Origin: Phlegmacium glaucopus
Taxonomy: Eukaryota; Basidiomycota; Agaricomycetes; Agaricales; Cortinariaceae
Reading direction: 5' to 3'
DNA: 64,000 nucleotides
Assembly: GCA_015039465.1 (NCBI GenBank)
Contig: MU130364.1
Coordinates: forward strand, 458,346 to 522,345
The notes beneath the pieces were generated by a model. It saw only the letters and a list, made by a program, of their open reading frames with translations, was not told the origin of the DNA and searched no databases. Positions 45,442-58,453 of the stretch are shown piece by piece. Position 1 is the first letter of the stretch. Each line of letters starts with the position of its first letter. The position numbers and the translations under genes are program-made.

Positions 45442-46473
45442 ATGCTGGTCCAAGGTGGTCACCGACATTTCGTGAAGAGGAGCGATCCTGTCACCGAGCC
45501 TACAGGTTCAGGCATTTCAGGTACCCCGACAACTCCTTTCCTGACCATCCCGGTCACGGTACTCAATACCCCGACAACTCCTCCAAGTTTCCTGCCAACC
45601 GTCACTAGTATCAGTCTTTCAAGTTTATTCGATACCCCGACAACTCCTGTCCTGACCAACCCTACTAATAGTACAAGAGTTACTATAATAGACGGGGCAA
45701 CTTTTGTCACGGTCTCCGTCATTAGTCAGAGTAGCACGAGTCTTCAGACAGGTTCTCTTTCTCCTACTCCTAGTGACCCCATTATCGAATCGGCAACTCC
45801 CAGTTCTCTTGGTCCTATTATTGGCGGTCTTGTAGCTGCACTTGCAGTTATTTTACTGTTTATATATCTACTCCTCAGGCACCGATCCTGGCAGAAAGCA
45901 ATTCGTCGTCCTGCTGAGATAGACCCACCACCAATAGACCCACTGGCCCCCACACCCTTCAGGCTCAATTTCAGGGAGAATGGTGGTTACGGTGGTGGTG
46001 TCAGTGTCAATTATGGACCGAGGTCAGCAACAGCAGAGCTATCTACTCCACCGACTGCTGCGACTGGTATGCCACGTTTTGTGCTGGGCCAAACCTGTTG
46101 TCATTCTTACGACTCCTTACTTTCCCTAGTCCACTCTACTCAAGTAACACATCTGGGGACAAAACTCATTACGAATCATGCTTTGACCCCAAATACACTA
46201 AATCAAGGCAAGAGGATTCATCTCGCAACAATATATACCTCAGATCCAAATCCAAATTCAAACCGAGGACAGTTCCAATTAAACTCACTCAATGACCTCA
46301 TCCCGACTGGCGCAACGAGCGAGGGGAGGGCATCTCGTGCACCAACTTATATCTTAAATGCAAATGAAACCCGCTTCCGAACAAATTTCACCAACATTTC
46401 TACCAACTCCCACAATACTCCGGAAACTGCTCCGCCAGCGTATGACGCTCTTGACCCGCATCTTCCACACTAA
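45442..46473 (+). CDS. Ser/Thr-rich single-pass membrane protein with PPAYD tail, copy B, 317 aa
   Basis: Two exons, 45442-46066 and 46145-46473, close in frame. The product has a T/S/P-rich, probably O-glycosylated ectodomain of about 120 residues with repeated TPTTP words, then SLGPIIGGLVAALAVILLFI. A basic stop-transfer segment (RHRSWQKAIRRP) and a cytoplasmic tail of about 170 residues ending in TAPPAYDALDPHLPH complete it. The layout resembles fungal mucin-like sensors, but no extracellular fold is recognised. PPAYD is a PPxY motif, known to bind WW domains such as those of Rsp5/Nedd4 ligases; that role here is inferred. A clear signal peptide is lacking: the start has MLVQGGHRHFVKR, and an unseen upstream exon is possible. 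Confidence 0.7.
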   Translation: MLVQGGHRHFVKRSDPVTEPTGSGISGTPTTPFLTIPVTVLNTPTTPPSFLPTVTSISLSSLFDTPTTPVLTNPTNSTRVTIIDGATFVTVSVISQSSTSLQTGSLSPTPSDPIIESATPSSLGPIIGGLVAALAVILLFIYLLLRHRSWQKAIRRPAEIDPPPIDPLAPTPFRLNFRENGGYGGGVSVNYGPRSATAELSTPPTAATGMPRFVLGQTCCHSYDSLLSLVHSTQVTHLGTKLITNHALTPNTLNQGKRIHLATIYTSDPNPNSNRGQFQLNSLNDLIPTGATSEGRASRAPTYILNANETRFRTNFTNISTNSHNTPETAPPAYDALDPHLPH

Positions 46474-46774
46474 TCCCTACCAGAAAAATCATGAACCGTT
46501 GTTCTGGGAGGATAAAGTTAAGCGGGACATTCAAACCCCAAGAAGCCAGTCAATTCCTGATTGGAATCTGGTTCGATAGATCAAAGACTTACTCCGGTTC
46601 CCGGCGTTCCAACTTTGAAGATCCTAGGCCTACATATTGTTTTGACAGTCGAAACCAAATTGAATTGTTGGAGTAGCAAACCCAACTCGAGATAGACTTA
46701 TACCCGTTTAGGACTTTCTTTCCTGAATATTTTACCTGTTAAGCTCGAGAAATTTAGTCTATAAAATCAAATTT

Positions 46775-47710
46775 TATGATATTTTTCAGATGCCCAAATC
46801 CTGTAAGCATTATCTGCAGAATGGTTGGCTATGCGCTGGTGCCAACAACTGATGACGCAATTCTCTCCATTTCAGGACATTTATATGACACCGTTGACAC
46901 GTTGATCATATGCATGGATAGAGTACTTATTACACTGAGGTTCCAAAATGATGCCTGTCCTTTTGTCCCTTGTAATCCTACTAATATAATCCAGATTTCT
47001 TCCATGAAACCGACGGCTTTGTCAATGGCCAATGCAATTACTTCAGAACCACGGCCGTACAAGGAACCACGATCGCAGGCGCAGGCGCAGCGTCACGGGT
47101 GTTACTGCTGTCTAATGGACAATTCAGCCTGGTCTTTGACTCTGTTTACCTGGGGTCATCCCCCTTTTCTTGAACAAAATTGATTCAAAATATCCTGCAA
47201 GGGGTTATATCGTATCTACACCGATGACTGCTCCATCTGCCATGCTATATATTTCTAGGGCTAACTTACTGTTGTCATTCTTATGACTGCTTGCTTTTTG
47301 TGCACGCCAATTCAAGACAAAATCTAGATCATCGCTTACAAATATTCAAACCATTTCTGAACAAATCCAACTTGAAATGTGTTCAAGTATTAATTCATGA
47401 CGCAGACGTTTTTCTGGAAAAGCCGCGCATTGAAATAGGTCGCCTCTAATATGGGCCCCCTCTCAAAACCGCGTGCACGATCTTGGTACGAAACCAGCTT
47501 CTAATCGGTATGCACTGCCATGGAAGTACTTCCAAAGGAAATGATTTAATTACGAAGGGGCTTCATATGCGCCGACTTTCGCAAGAGAAACAACACGGCC
47601 AAACAACCTTAAATGTGGGCGCTGCATTGTTTTCACCCGTTTTGAAACTCAATTTGGACATTTTCTGATAGATATCCATCGCCAAGAACCAGTAGTCCGC
47701 CTGATAGACA
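46775..47710. other. Unassigned; possible decayed exon upstream of copy C
   Basis: Bases 46986-47166 encode, between stops, a frame with FFHETDGFVNGQCNYFRTTA and LLLSNGQFSLVFDSVYLGSS. It looks protein-like and might be an ectodomain exon belonging to copy C. I could not connect it by splice sites. Otherwise there is no gene. Confidence 0.3.
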
Positions 47711-47776
47711 GATTAAACATGCTTCTGGTTCCTTGTCTCCGACGAGTCTATACCAGAACCAAAATTCACTTGGACA

Positions 47777-48695
47777 ATGTCGACGACAGCTACTACATCG
47801 ACAACAGCTACTACATCAACAACTTCCACCCACCCGCCCACGACTTTCACACCACCGACCTCAACACCCACTTCCGAATCTATAGGAACAGGCGGTACCT
47901 CGACAACTTCGAGTAGCTTTAGCACCGCGACCACGACGATCACACAAACACCTCTGGCAAGTTCATCAACTAGTAGTAGTGTGTCACGTTCCTTTTCTTG
48001 AAGCAAAATCCTAACGTTAAAATTAATAAAATTCCAAGGCATCAGTACCAATTCGCCTAGCGCTTCTTCTACTTCTACATCGTCTGTGTCTCCTATTCCA
48101 ATTGGCCCTATTGTTGGCGGTCTTGTAGCTGCCCTTGCAGTTGTTTTACTGTTTATATATCTACTCCTCAGGCACCGATCCTCGCAGAAAGCAAATCGTC
48201 CTGACCGACCGATAGACCCAGAAACCCCCACACCCTTCGGGCTCAATTTCATGGAGAGGCATAGTGGTTATGTCAATGTCAATGATGGACAGAGGTCACC
48301 AACGACAGAGGCATCTTCTCCAACGACCACGGCTCCGGTTGCTGCTGCAACTGGTACGTCATGTTTCATGCTTTTCAGGGTCAAGCTGTCATTCTAACAA
48401 CGTCTGTGTTTTCTTCTCTCAAGTAACACCCCTGTCACCAAACTTCATCCCAAATTATGTTTTCACACCGAATACCTTCTCAGTACCACCAAGAAAATTT
48501 GGTGGCCGCACCGCCTCCGCATTACATCCACCGACCCAAGACGAGGTGATTCATCTGGCAACAATATCTCCAAACTCATCCAATAGTCCAAATCAATCCC
48601 ACAATTCTGCCGATTCCAACTATGCTCCGCCAGCATACGACAGTCTCTTAACAAGCCATATCTCCCATCCCAATCCCCCCCGACGAAAGTCATGA
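47777..48695 (+). CDS. Ser/Thr-rich single-pass membrane protein with PPAYD tail, copy C, 262 aa or longer
   Basis: Exons 47777-47978, 48039-48353 and 48424-48695 close in frame. The ectodomain is almost purely T/S/P (TTATTSTTATTSTTSTHPPT). It is followed by VSPIPIGPIVGGLVAALAVV and LLFIYLLLRHRSSQKANRPD, nearly identical to copy B over the membrane helix. The tail then diverges and ends in NYAPPAYDSLLTSHISHPNP plus a basic PRRKS. The frame is open for 20 more codons upstream of ATG 47777 (SIPEPKFTWT) without another ATG, so an upstream exon carrying the signal peptide is likely. Compared with copy B, an extra intron splits the ectodomain. Copies B and C have intact tails. Confidence 0.65.
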
Positions 48696-48846
48696 ACCCC
48701 CGTTCTGAGAGAACAATGATTTGACTAAGCGGGTAGTTTCGACTTTGATCCTGTGACTACTGATCTAATAGTTGAGATCAAGTTATATTTAAAAACTGGG
48801 GACAGGGGACAATCCTCGATACCATCCTTTAATCACAGCACACTAT

Positions 48847-51800
48847 TCAGGGCAACTGATTCAGAGATCTCACTTTCTCAATATACTCTCCATTTTTCTC
48901 TTCATATTCCTGACTGTATCGTAGAAGCACTTCTGCATTGGTCCGTTCCGCGGTTGATCGAACTAAATGGTTGTAGAGTTAGCAAATGGCCAGAAAATAG
49001 AATGAAAGAGAGGATATAAAACTTGGCATCCGAAGGAAAAGTATGCATTGAGATAACTTACTCAGGTCTAAGGTCAACGGACCCATATGTCGTCCTTTGA
49101 TGATGGTCCTCTGAATTTCTTCGAAAAAATGCTCAAGTCTCCAATAACCTGAAAGTTCCATCGCTTTTAGGAGACGTGGAAGTGGGGTATCTTTGGATAG
49201 TTCATTCCCAGTGTAGATATAATCTTTTTTTTTATAAAAAAAAAAAGAGGAATTAGACACAACCAAGTAAAGGTGAAGCAAACCAATACCTAATAATAGC
49301 TGGACACAAGATGCTGAATAGTAATCGTTTTCTTCCTTCCTTGCGGGGAACTCTATCGGGTTGGTCGACGAAGCGTCTTTTGCCTCGGCGAATTCTCCGC
49401 AAAATGAATCGAAAAAGAAGTCACTGAACACGCTTAAGAATGAGCGGTGAGCGACGAGTGGCGGAACCATGGTGCTATCTTCGTCATCTTCGTCATCACT
49501 GTCTCTACCAGTTAAAAACACCACGTCCGTCCATAATCCCTTCTTTCGAAGGTCGTCAAAACCAGTACGGATAGATCGCAACGTAGCAGACTCGAACTCG
49601 CTGATATTGTACGCCGGATATTGAGGGTGAAAAACTTGAAGCACGCCAGCAGCACGGAGTATTTTTTCGTAAGGAAGCAGGAATTTCCGAACGTAGCGGA
49701 TTGCATCACTATCTTGAGTCTCGAACACCAGATGGTTGGCGTTTGTCCAAATCCATGGTTCAGTGGATGATGATGGATCGTCAACATTAAGGAATATATT
49801 CTCGTCTTGAAGATGGTAAAGGATGTCCTCGGATCCTACGACATTCTCGTTGAGCCATTTCATTGTTTCTTTCGTATCGTGGATGATAATCTGGCGTTGG
49901 AGTTGGTTTTGAAAGGGGAAAGTCGATAAGGCACGCAAGTGGGAAATCTGGATCAAAAGATTCAAAAGTAAAAATTATATACATTTGACTATGCAAGAAG
50001 AGGACAACGTACGACTTCATTGATATGGGGTCGGCCTAGATCTGGATACACCACCAGGATACGTTGTTGAGGTTGCTCTAAAAAGCTAGCCCTCTGCGTC
50101 CAGGCGATAGACTCAAATTCTTTTCGTACAAGCTCATTGGGGGACACAACATCCGGTAGACTCTGCAAGTGCTGAGGGATGTCCAGGTACATTCGTCTAT
50201 CTTCATGATGATCCAGCCGACGCATGGAAGCCATGTTACGGGGAATAAAACGCAAAGTGTCAAGTCCCGACCATGAATGCTGAGCATCTTGACCAACACG
50301 CAACGGCAAATCAACACAATAGGCCCGAAATACAACCGCAGCCCGTTCAGCTCTGTCTCCTACGTCGTTCCCAATATTATGAGTGGCCTCTGCACAGGTG
50401 GTGAACATAGCCATATCCAATCCATTCTCGCCTTGAAGCCCGTATTTGTACAAGGCGCTTTCGAGCTCCCTAAATTCGATAGCAAGGAAATTGACAGAGT
50501 CAATACCAAAAGCCGCTTCAAATAATTCCTCTCGAGCATACAGAAGATTCGACGACATGATGTCCCCGTTGGAATTGGGCACCGGCAGAGGCGCACCGTA
50601 CCCATAAGGAAGATGAGTGATCCAAATTTGGAGAAGTTCTTTGTAGGGAAGTAGATCCGGTGGCCTCAGGACTACGGGAAGGTCCAGGTGGTGCTCAAGT
50701 TCCGCAAATGTCAATTTGGGTCCGTTTAGGTACCTCAAGTTCCCGCACTCTGCAACGAAATCAGCCAAAAAAGGAGCTGCTATTTCCGCGCTCAAGTCTT
50801 CAGGTAGCATAAGAGTCTCTGAAGCGGAACGCAGCTCCAATTCTGACCCACGCCGAGTAACTTCCCATATCGGCAGCTCCTGCGCAATCAGCGAAAGATC
50901 CTCGACGAAACGGCAGATTTTGGTTCGAGCCCAAGATGCGAAGATCCATTGAGAGTCGGCGTCCAAATTCGAGAAACGCTCAGAGACTGTGGGAGATTCT
51001 ACATTCATAGCAGATAATATCTTCTCGAACTTGAATCCTGGGAAGTCATCCGTTCGACTCAAAATTTCGGTCAGGCTGTTCGGGTTTAATTGGCTGTCTG
51101 CTTGTACCACTGTCAGTCCCAAGCGGTCCAGACAACCCCACAATTGCAATTGCTCTTGGGGGTCTCCACGAACAAGAAGCGTTAAACCGCTCGAACATTC
51201 CTCAAGAGATACGAAGCGGCGAGGTGGGATAGTTGGCACCAAGGGAAATTGAGAGATGTCGGCTGGAGTCGTGTCAGGGAACGGATATTGGTCCCAGAAG
51301 TCTTGAATCCATTCAATTGTTTCTTGGTCGGCGTCTTCAATCACGGAAAGATAAGGTAGCCGAGTTTCAATGAACTCTTTGACACCATCGGAGCTGAGCA
51401 AGGATACATTCAAGTCCAGTTTCAAGAGAGGTTTGACCTTGAATTGAGGATGGACAAGACGGTTCAGTGGAAAAATGGGACGTTCGGGAGTTCCATGTGG
51501 AATCCACACAAAGTAGGATGTAGAGCACCCTTCAATGTCCTGGAATGTACCGAAAGTACCGTCTGCAAGAGGTAATAGTTGAAGGCCAATTAAGTTTTCA
51601 ACACTAGTCTGCGCAGAGTCTCCGTCTGTTGCCTTGTCTACAATATTTTTTCCCAGAAGGTAGACAATCAGTTCCCCCAGGTCCTTCAAGTTAGGCTCAG
51701 GCACCGAGGTAATGACGGAAGTGTCGTGCAGAATTTCGTTCCTCAAAAAGACTGGGTCAACCGTGGCGATTCCAGAATCGTTTGCAGCACGACGGCGAAC

Positions 51801-54800
51801 ATATGTTGGTAGTTTCACAAGCCGATCTGATTGTAAGACGGATAACATATTACGGACGCTTGAGGGCTCTTCGGCAAAAAGAACACAATCTTTAGGACGC
51901 AGGGGTCGGGCGGGATTGTACATGCTATGAAATACATGTCGCTCTGTTGCCCCGAGATGAACTGAAAAGAAAGCCTTGACCAAAACTTCTGCAATTGGCT
52001 CTTCAGTGTGGGGACGTCGGCCAGGCCACCATCGTCCATTGTCCACAGAAGAAAGAGTCTCCAGGAGGTAGAGGTACAGAGGCGGAATTATAGAAGATAG
52101 GAGCCAACGGTTGTATTCTGTTTCCGGATTGTTAAATTCATCCAGTCGGATCTGCCTTCTGTCGGGGGATAAGACAAAAGATGCCATGATATGGACAGGT
52201 AGTGTGGTCGATATAGCAAGTGGTAATGTAGAAAAGAATTTGAAAGGATCGGTCTTTGGAGGTGGATCGGTCTTTGGAGGTGGATCGGTCTTTGGAGGTG
52301 GATCGTCCAAGGAAACTGCCAGACCAATGATCGGGGGCAATCGCAGCCGATATTGTTTGGCGAGAGCAGACGACAACGCCGTTGGAATCTGAGCCTCAGC
52401 TACTGTGGCACTTGCGATCCTCCATGAAGTCCGTGCTATGCTTGCTGAATGGTGCGAAAGATTCAACTCAGTGGTTGAAAATCCACTCCCCTCTTCTACA
52501 TGCTCCTGGGCGCGTTCGGCTCGAGTAGACCAAGATACTGTTTCCGTGCCATCAGCGTGGCGGACAATACTAGTGAGCTCTTCTAGCTTCGTAAAAAAGA
52601 GACAGTTGGAAGCAGCTTTTTCGAAAGGCTTCAGGATTTTGTCTTGAATATCGTTTGCTGTCCAGAAGATGTTGCTTGCCCATTCAGATATGCCCGCCAG
52701 GTGAGATGGATTCCTCAAAGGTAAAATGAAGATGGTCTTCATTGCATAATTAGATTGGGGGTGCGGTTAAAAATCATAATAAAAGACCTACACCTTCATA
52801 GGGATTGGAGCTGGAAGCATCGAACCCAAATAATCCATTGATGGATGTGAGATGATCAGGGTAAAACCTTGATAGCACAAACTACCATCAGATTTTGAAG
52901 CAGAAAGGAAGTAAGACGACGCCTTACTTTCTTATGTGATTCAGAGGTAGTTTGAGAGCTGCACGGTTGGTAGTTGGAAGATGTTCTTTAGAGGGGTTCA
53001 GGAACAATACATCAGCATTTGACACGATGATTGCTAACTGGAAAAGATGTTTTGATCAGGTGCATGATCCAGACGAAGTCCGAAAACAAGAAAGGGCCGT
53101 ACCTCCGTGATATGAAACATTGTAAGAGCACCGAGCCCAAATTGACCAATAGTATTGCTCCTGCCCTCTTTGCCTCCTATACTCGTCCGACAAATACCTT
53201 GGAAATCCTGATCCGAGAATTTCTCGTTGTTGTACACCAGCAAGGAGGGACAACTGGAGAATTTCTGCATTGTTGGCGATAAGAGACGCGGAGTCTCATT
53301 ACTATCGGAGCAAAACTTATTTACGAGAAGGGCAAGTTTCGTCGCACCTGCGTCACAGGCGTTGGCCACGAATTCGGTAACAAATTGTTTCTCGGTATAT
53401 TGCCTGAGGGTGTTGCGGACTGTCGTCAAAGGTGTCTCTCCCATGTCTACTTCAGGAATAGTCAAGTCAGCAAACTGGAGACCCAGTCGCGCCAAGTCGA
53501 ATTTTCTGGCGAGGGTATCGTCCACCAGACGATGAGCTATAAAATGGTTCTTTGTGGGGATCAGAGATGCACGCTCGGCAATGTCGTTGAAATATATCTG
53601 CGAGAATGGACGAAGAATGCAATTCACGTCGGGGATCAATACTGCAGCGCGTTCTTGGTCGCTCGTCGGGGATGGTAAAATGGACAGTAAGCTCACGGCT
53701 ACAGATACAGTGGCTAAGTTACGATCATCATTCGACAGAGCGCTCAGCTTCATCAGAACTGCATCTGTAGATGGTCTTAAAGAAAACATCAGATGTTGAT
53801 AAGGACGAAGGAAGGACGAGCCAACTTACGTTTCTGAACATCCCATGTCAAGCAAGAAATTGCGCACCCTCGGATTCATGTGTAATATTTCGTCGAACCC
53901 AGCATCTGCGATTGGACGTGAAAAGACTGCATCGATCGTCCGAGCCAGCTGTCCGCTCGATGTCGGTACCCATTCCTTCGTCGCGGTTATAGAGCGCAAA
54001 GTGGCCAAATCTGAAGAACTGCAATTTCTTCCACTCAACTCCTTGATAATATCAACGACTTTTTCCTGGATGTCGCCAATGTTCAGCACCCGGTTGAATT
54101 GCTCGATGATAGTTCCAATCTCGATAGGTCGATCCCATCCAAGGGCACGTCTCAAGGAATACGGAATTTGGATTCCTTGTTCAAGAACCCCAAGTACTTC
54201 ATCGAAAAGATGTCGGTTTTGTTCCTCACGACACTCCGCCGGTCCGCACAACCCTCGGTTAGTGGGAAGCCACTTTTGTTCTGGTACCAATAACAGAAGC
54301 GAGCAATCGATATGGGTTGAGTGAATGACTCTCAGTAACGATCGGGATAGGTTGATTGAGTCAGGAGATGTATGGTTCGCAGAAATGAAATCTATTCGTT
54401 CTCTAACCATGGGGATAGTCAATGCATGTTGCATCAACTGTAATGAGTGAAGAGACGTAACGATAGTCTGTTCGGAGTTATTAGCTATTCGAACCTGGCG
54501 AGCATGGTCCCCTTCATAGAGGCATGCGATCGGCGAAGAAGGATCGACAACTTCCCCTGGTTTACGTTCCAATCCGTCAATAGAGACCACAAACGCGATC
54601 TCGGCTAAACTGCTGAGAAGAGAGGGTGGAAGTTGATGCCGACGATGAACGAGGTGCAGCAAGACTACACCCTGTAGACTGTTGGACTGCGCCGCGAAAT
54701 GATCCAATACCAGGGCTAGAAATCGGATGTCAGACAGAGGCTCTGGGTTATCAGGTTGAAGATATCCAAGTAGTGGGGGCGTTAGCGACTGTGCTTCAAC

Positions 54801-57582
54801 AAAGACAATGTTTTCAATCACGGGAAGGAAGCTCGGTCTGGAAATGGCCCTGATCGAATATCCATCAGGGATAAAAGTCCGATTGATGGTAGGAGAGGTG
54901 TTGTCGGATGAGACAAGGACAGGGTAAATAGGCAACTTTTTCAACCGAAGGATTTGTTCTTCGTCGAATGAACCCCTTGAATCACAGGATGCAGAAGCTC
55001 GAGCTGAAATAAATTGCAGGATGGTTGGGGGTGCGTCTTTGTTTAATACCAGACTTGAGGTATCAGGGGGAAGTGAGTCAAGTAGAACGTGAATATCGTT
55101 GATTGCGTTCAACAGTCCATACGAGGAAATAGCTGCTTGGGCGCTTTCGGTTACACTGGCGTCAAGAAAAGCTACACCCAAAGAGGTCAGGTGTTGGACG
55201 TTTACGGGATGCTCGCCGCGAGATCTGAATAAGGCAGTCTCTGCCGTCTTGAGCCCTTGACTGGAAGGCAGTAAGACAAGGTGCTTGATTTTAGGATAGA
55301 GCTCTGTCCGATCAGAGTAGGTGGTCATCCAGACCCAAAAGATCGACAACCATTGGACAGCACGAGCTTCTGTCCTGACGAGTGACAGATCAAGGCCGAG
55401 TCGAATGGGATACAATGTCAAATACTCGACAATCCGTTCGGACCCCAAGTTTTCGACGTTGATAAACTTTGGACCACAAGACTGGAGGATTTTCACAACA
55501 GGTGATGGAAGTTCTTTAAGGGAAATGATTGAATCGTCATCGCACAAGCCAAATACACCGAATTGTGTACGATCAAGCATGGTGTAAGCTTTAGGAGGCT
55601 TTGGGCTCAAAGCAGTCAAGGCGGCCGCACGGCCGCTGACGGTCTTAATAAATGGTAAACCAACAATGTTTAGAACGTTGCCGGTTGACAAAAGATACTC
55701 AAGGACGATGAATGTGTCTTCTTGGGGGATATTCGTCAATCCAGCCAGAAGTTTCTAGACAACATCAGATGTCAGCAAAGGATTGGATGAGGCACGCTTG
55801 TACTTACGAGTAATGCATGATGAGCTGCTTCTGGCGTAAGAATAATGTATCTTGGGTCTGCCAATTTCTTGATTTCGTCCACAAGGTAAGCTGGAGGTCG
55901 GGTGAGCTCTAAGCCCATCGTCGTGAGAGATCGTAGCACAGTTTCTCGAATTGATACTGGCTGAGATGTCATTAACTGATGAAGGGCCTTGTATTCCATC
56001 GGAGAATTTTTATGGGGAGAATATACAGGCCAAACGGAAGATTGAGAGGAGACGACAAAGTGCAGGAGACGCGTTGGCAAGGACTGCCAATAGACGGTAT
56101 CTCCAGAGAGCGTCACAGGTTGCTTGTTAGGCCAGGCACGGAAGACGTCAATAATACCATCTGCTTGAATAAGAACTTCCAACAAAAATTTCCAAGCCTT
56201 GGGTATGAATTCATCAAATAGAAGTTTGTTCCATTCAATGACAACGCTACAATATACGGTTGAGAGAGGAGACGCAGAAAGTGGACGAAGACATACTGGT
56301 CATCAGCCTGCGATACAATGCCTGTTTCTCCACTGTTGCGCAGGTGCTGCCTAGATTGGGTCAGGGCAAAAAGAGCATGGACGTGGGCGGGGAATCCAGT
56401 CTTGAGTGGTAGTGGAAGGAACGTAAACAGGCGACCCTCCGTTTCCGCTTGGGTCGTAATACTCAATGGAACAGCCAATGAGACATTCGGGTTTAACTTG
56501 TGCTCCTTCAACGTGGAGCTTGGATTGTTTATTCGTCGTTTTGCTAGTTGTGTGACTGCCTCCTCCTGCGAGAATGGACAATGCAAGACACGCCAAACTC
56601 TTTGCTGCTCCTTGCCGTGACTATCTGTAGTAACAAAAGATTTATAGGTCTTACTCCCCTCCCCACAAAGGCTCGATGCAGACCGAGAAATAATTGATGT
56701 AGCCATGCATGTCGATTTGCCTTGCTCGTCAACTTCGTGAATTTCGATAGATGTGATATGTTGAAGGAATAAAAGAGATATGTCCATTTCTTTATTGACG
56801 AAATCGCGGAAGAGTTGGGAGATCTCGTCGGCACGTACGATTTTAGCGCTAATTTTACTGGCGGTGCTCCGCAACGGGCACCGAATAACGGTACCTTCGA
56901 ACACAGTGTCTTTCCAACCGTGATTAAGGAACCAGTCGAAGGACGACAGCTGATCGGTATGGGTGCTGAAGCTTTGATGAAGATTGATTCTCTTGCCAGA
57001 CGTATCTGTGAAGCTTTTCAAGGGATCGGAAATGGTGAGAAATGGCCCTGAAATTATCTGTGGACAATCGGTGATCTACATCGTTCGTGAATATCTGGAG
57101 GAAGGACAGGAAAGGACAGGCGAGCGTACATGATAAACAGAACGAAACCCGATCCCATATTTGCCGATCTTTCTGCATGAGAGTCATCAATAACCAAGGC
57201 TTGATGAAAGTAGAAGTCTACATACGAAGAATCGTCGGACTTTGATGACTCGAAAGCGTGTTTCAACGATTCCCAATCCGTCTCCTTAAACAGGGCATCG
57301 TTGTATGCCAATAGTGCTGGGCCCTGCGTCGAAGCAAGTTTTGCATGATTTAGGGATACAATTGGATGGCTACGACGATCAAGCACAAATATCTGGAGGG
57401 AAAAAGTCGCAATTGGAAGTTTGAGATTGATGAGTGGGATGATCACGAACCTGTTTCGATGCACCGGCATCGTCTGAGTTTTGCAGAATTTCGCGGAATA
57501 TGCCCACAGAGAACGGATAACTTTGCAGGATCGAGCGTAATGAACCTATTGCACTGGTGTGTTGTTCGTAACCTTCCTCCAT
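48847..57582 (-). CDS. Sacsin-like protein with two GHKL ATPase modules and a C-terminal BTB domain, 2,667 aa
   Basis: Thirteen leftward exons close in frame: 57451-57582, 57226-57392, 57172-57130, 57075-56297, 56246-55808, 55754-53830, 53775-53103, 53037-52928, 52867-52792, 52736-50013, 49947-49290, 49223-49062 and 48962-48847 (some listed high to low). Residues 29-44 (FREILQNSDDAGA) and 101-118 (KIGKYGIGFRSVYHITDCP) are the N-box and G-box of a sacsin-type, Hsp90-like ATPase. A second, more diverged module lies at about 1290-1385 (TEFVANACDAGATK, then TIGQFGLGALTMFHITE), with EGTIFILPLRNPSH after it. Residues about 2495-2610 (WTDVVFLTG, VAHRSFLSVFSDFFFDSFCG, LLLDYIYTGN) form a BTB/POZ fold. 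Sacsins are linked to chaperone functions, and BTB domains often recruit Cullin-3; a combined role is inference. Three PPPKTD repeats sit near residue 1650. Confidence 0.92.
52249..52306 (-). repeat. 18-bp coding minisatellite, three units
   Basis: GGATCGGTCTTTGGAGGT occurs three times in a row on the + strand. It encodes PPPKTD repeats in the sacsin-like protein and preserves its frame. Confidence 0.85.
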
Positions 57583-57958
57583 TGCTAAGGTGGTGGTTGC
57601 TGTTTGAGAAGGATGCTTGTTATCGATGCCTCGTGCTCAGATAGGCGCCAAAGAAGCCTGAATCAGCGTTTAAATCCGTCAAAGTACGCTGACGGCCTAC
57701 AACTTGTGAAAAGCCCTTTGTGGCTGAATAAAGCTTTATTGACTTCATTATCAAGACGCACCAAAAGCAGGTCTGCGCAAGAAATCTGTGCAAAGCGCGT
57801 CAATATGACCAAACAGACGCGAAACAAAGGTAATTAAGCTGGTGCCATCAACAAACTATTCTCTCTTCTTACCACCATCATCGACACCACCGTCGCCTGT
57901 ACTCAAGCTACTTGCTCATCCCAACGAATACAGAACACTTCTATAACACAAACCCGAC
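57583..57958. promoter_or_regulatory. Divergent promoter between the sacsin-like gene and histone H4
   Basis: This 376-bp spacer lies between ATG codons at 57582 (leftward) and 57959 (rightward). It is AC-rich and pyrimidine-rich near the H4 start, with CAAACC and CCATCATCGACACC words. No canonical TATA is visible. Confidence 0.5.

Positions 57959-58453
<495 letters not shown>

Noticed and set aside
47713..48252. 179-codon leftward open frame rich in Val/Glu
   Set aside because: Antisense of copy C; T-rich codons read backwards give V-rich peptides.
53845..54324. 159-codon rightward open frame
   Set aside because: Antisense of the large sixth exon of the sacsin-like gene, which has strong family support.
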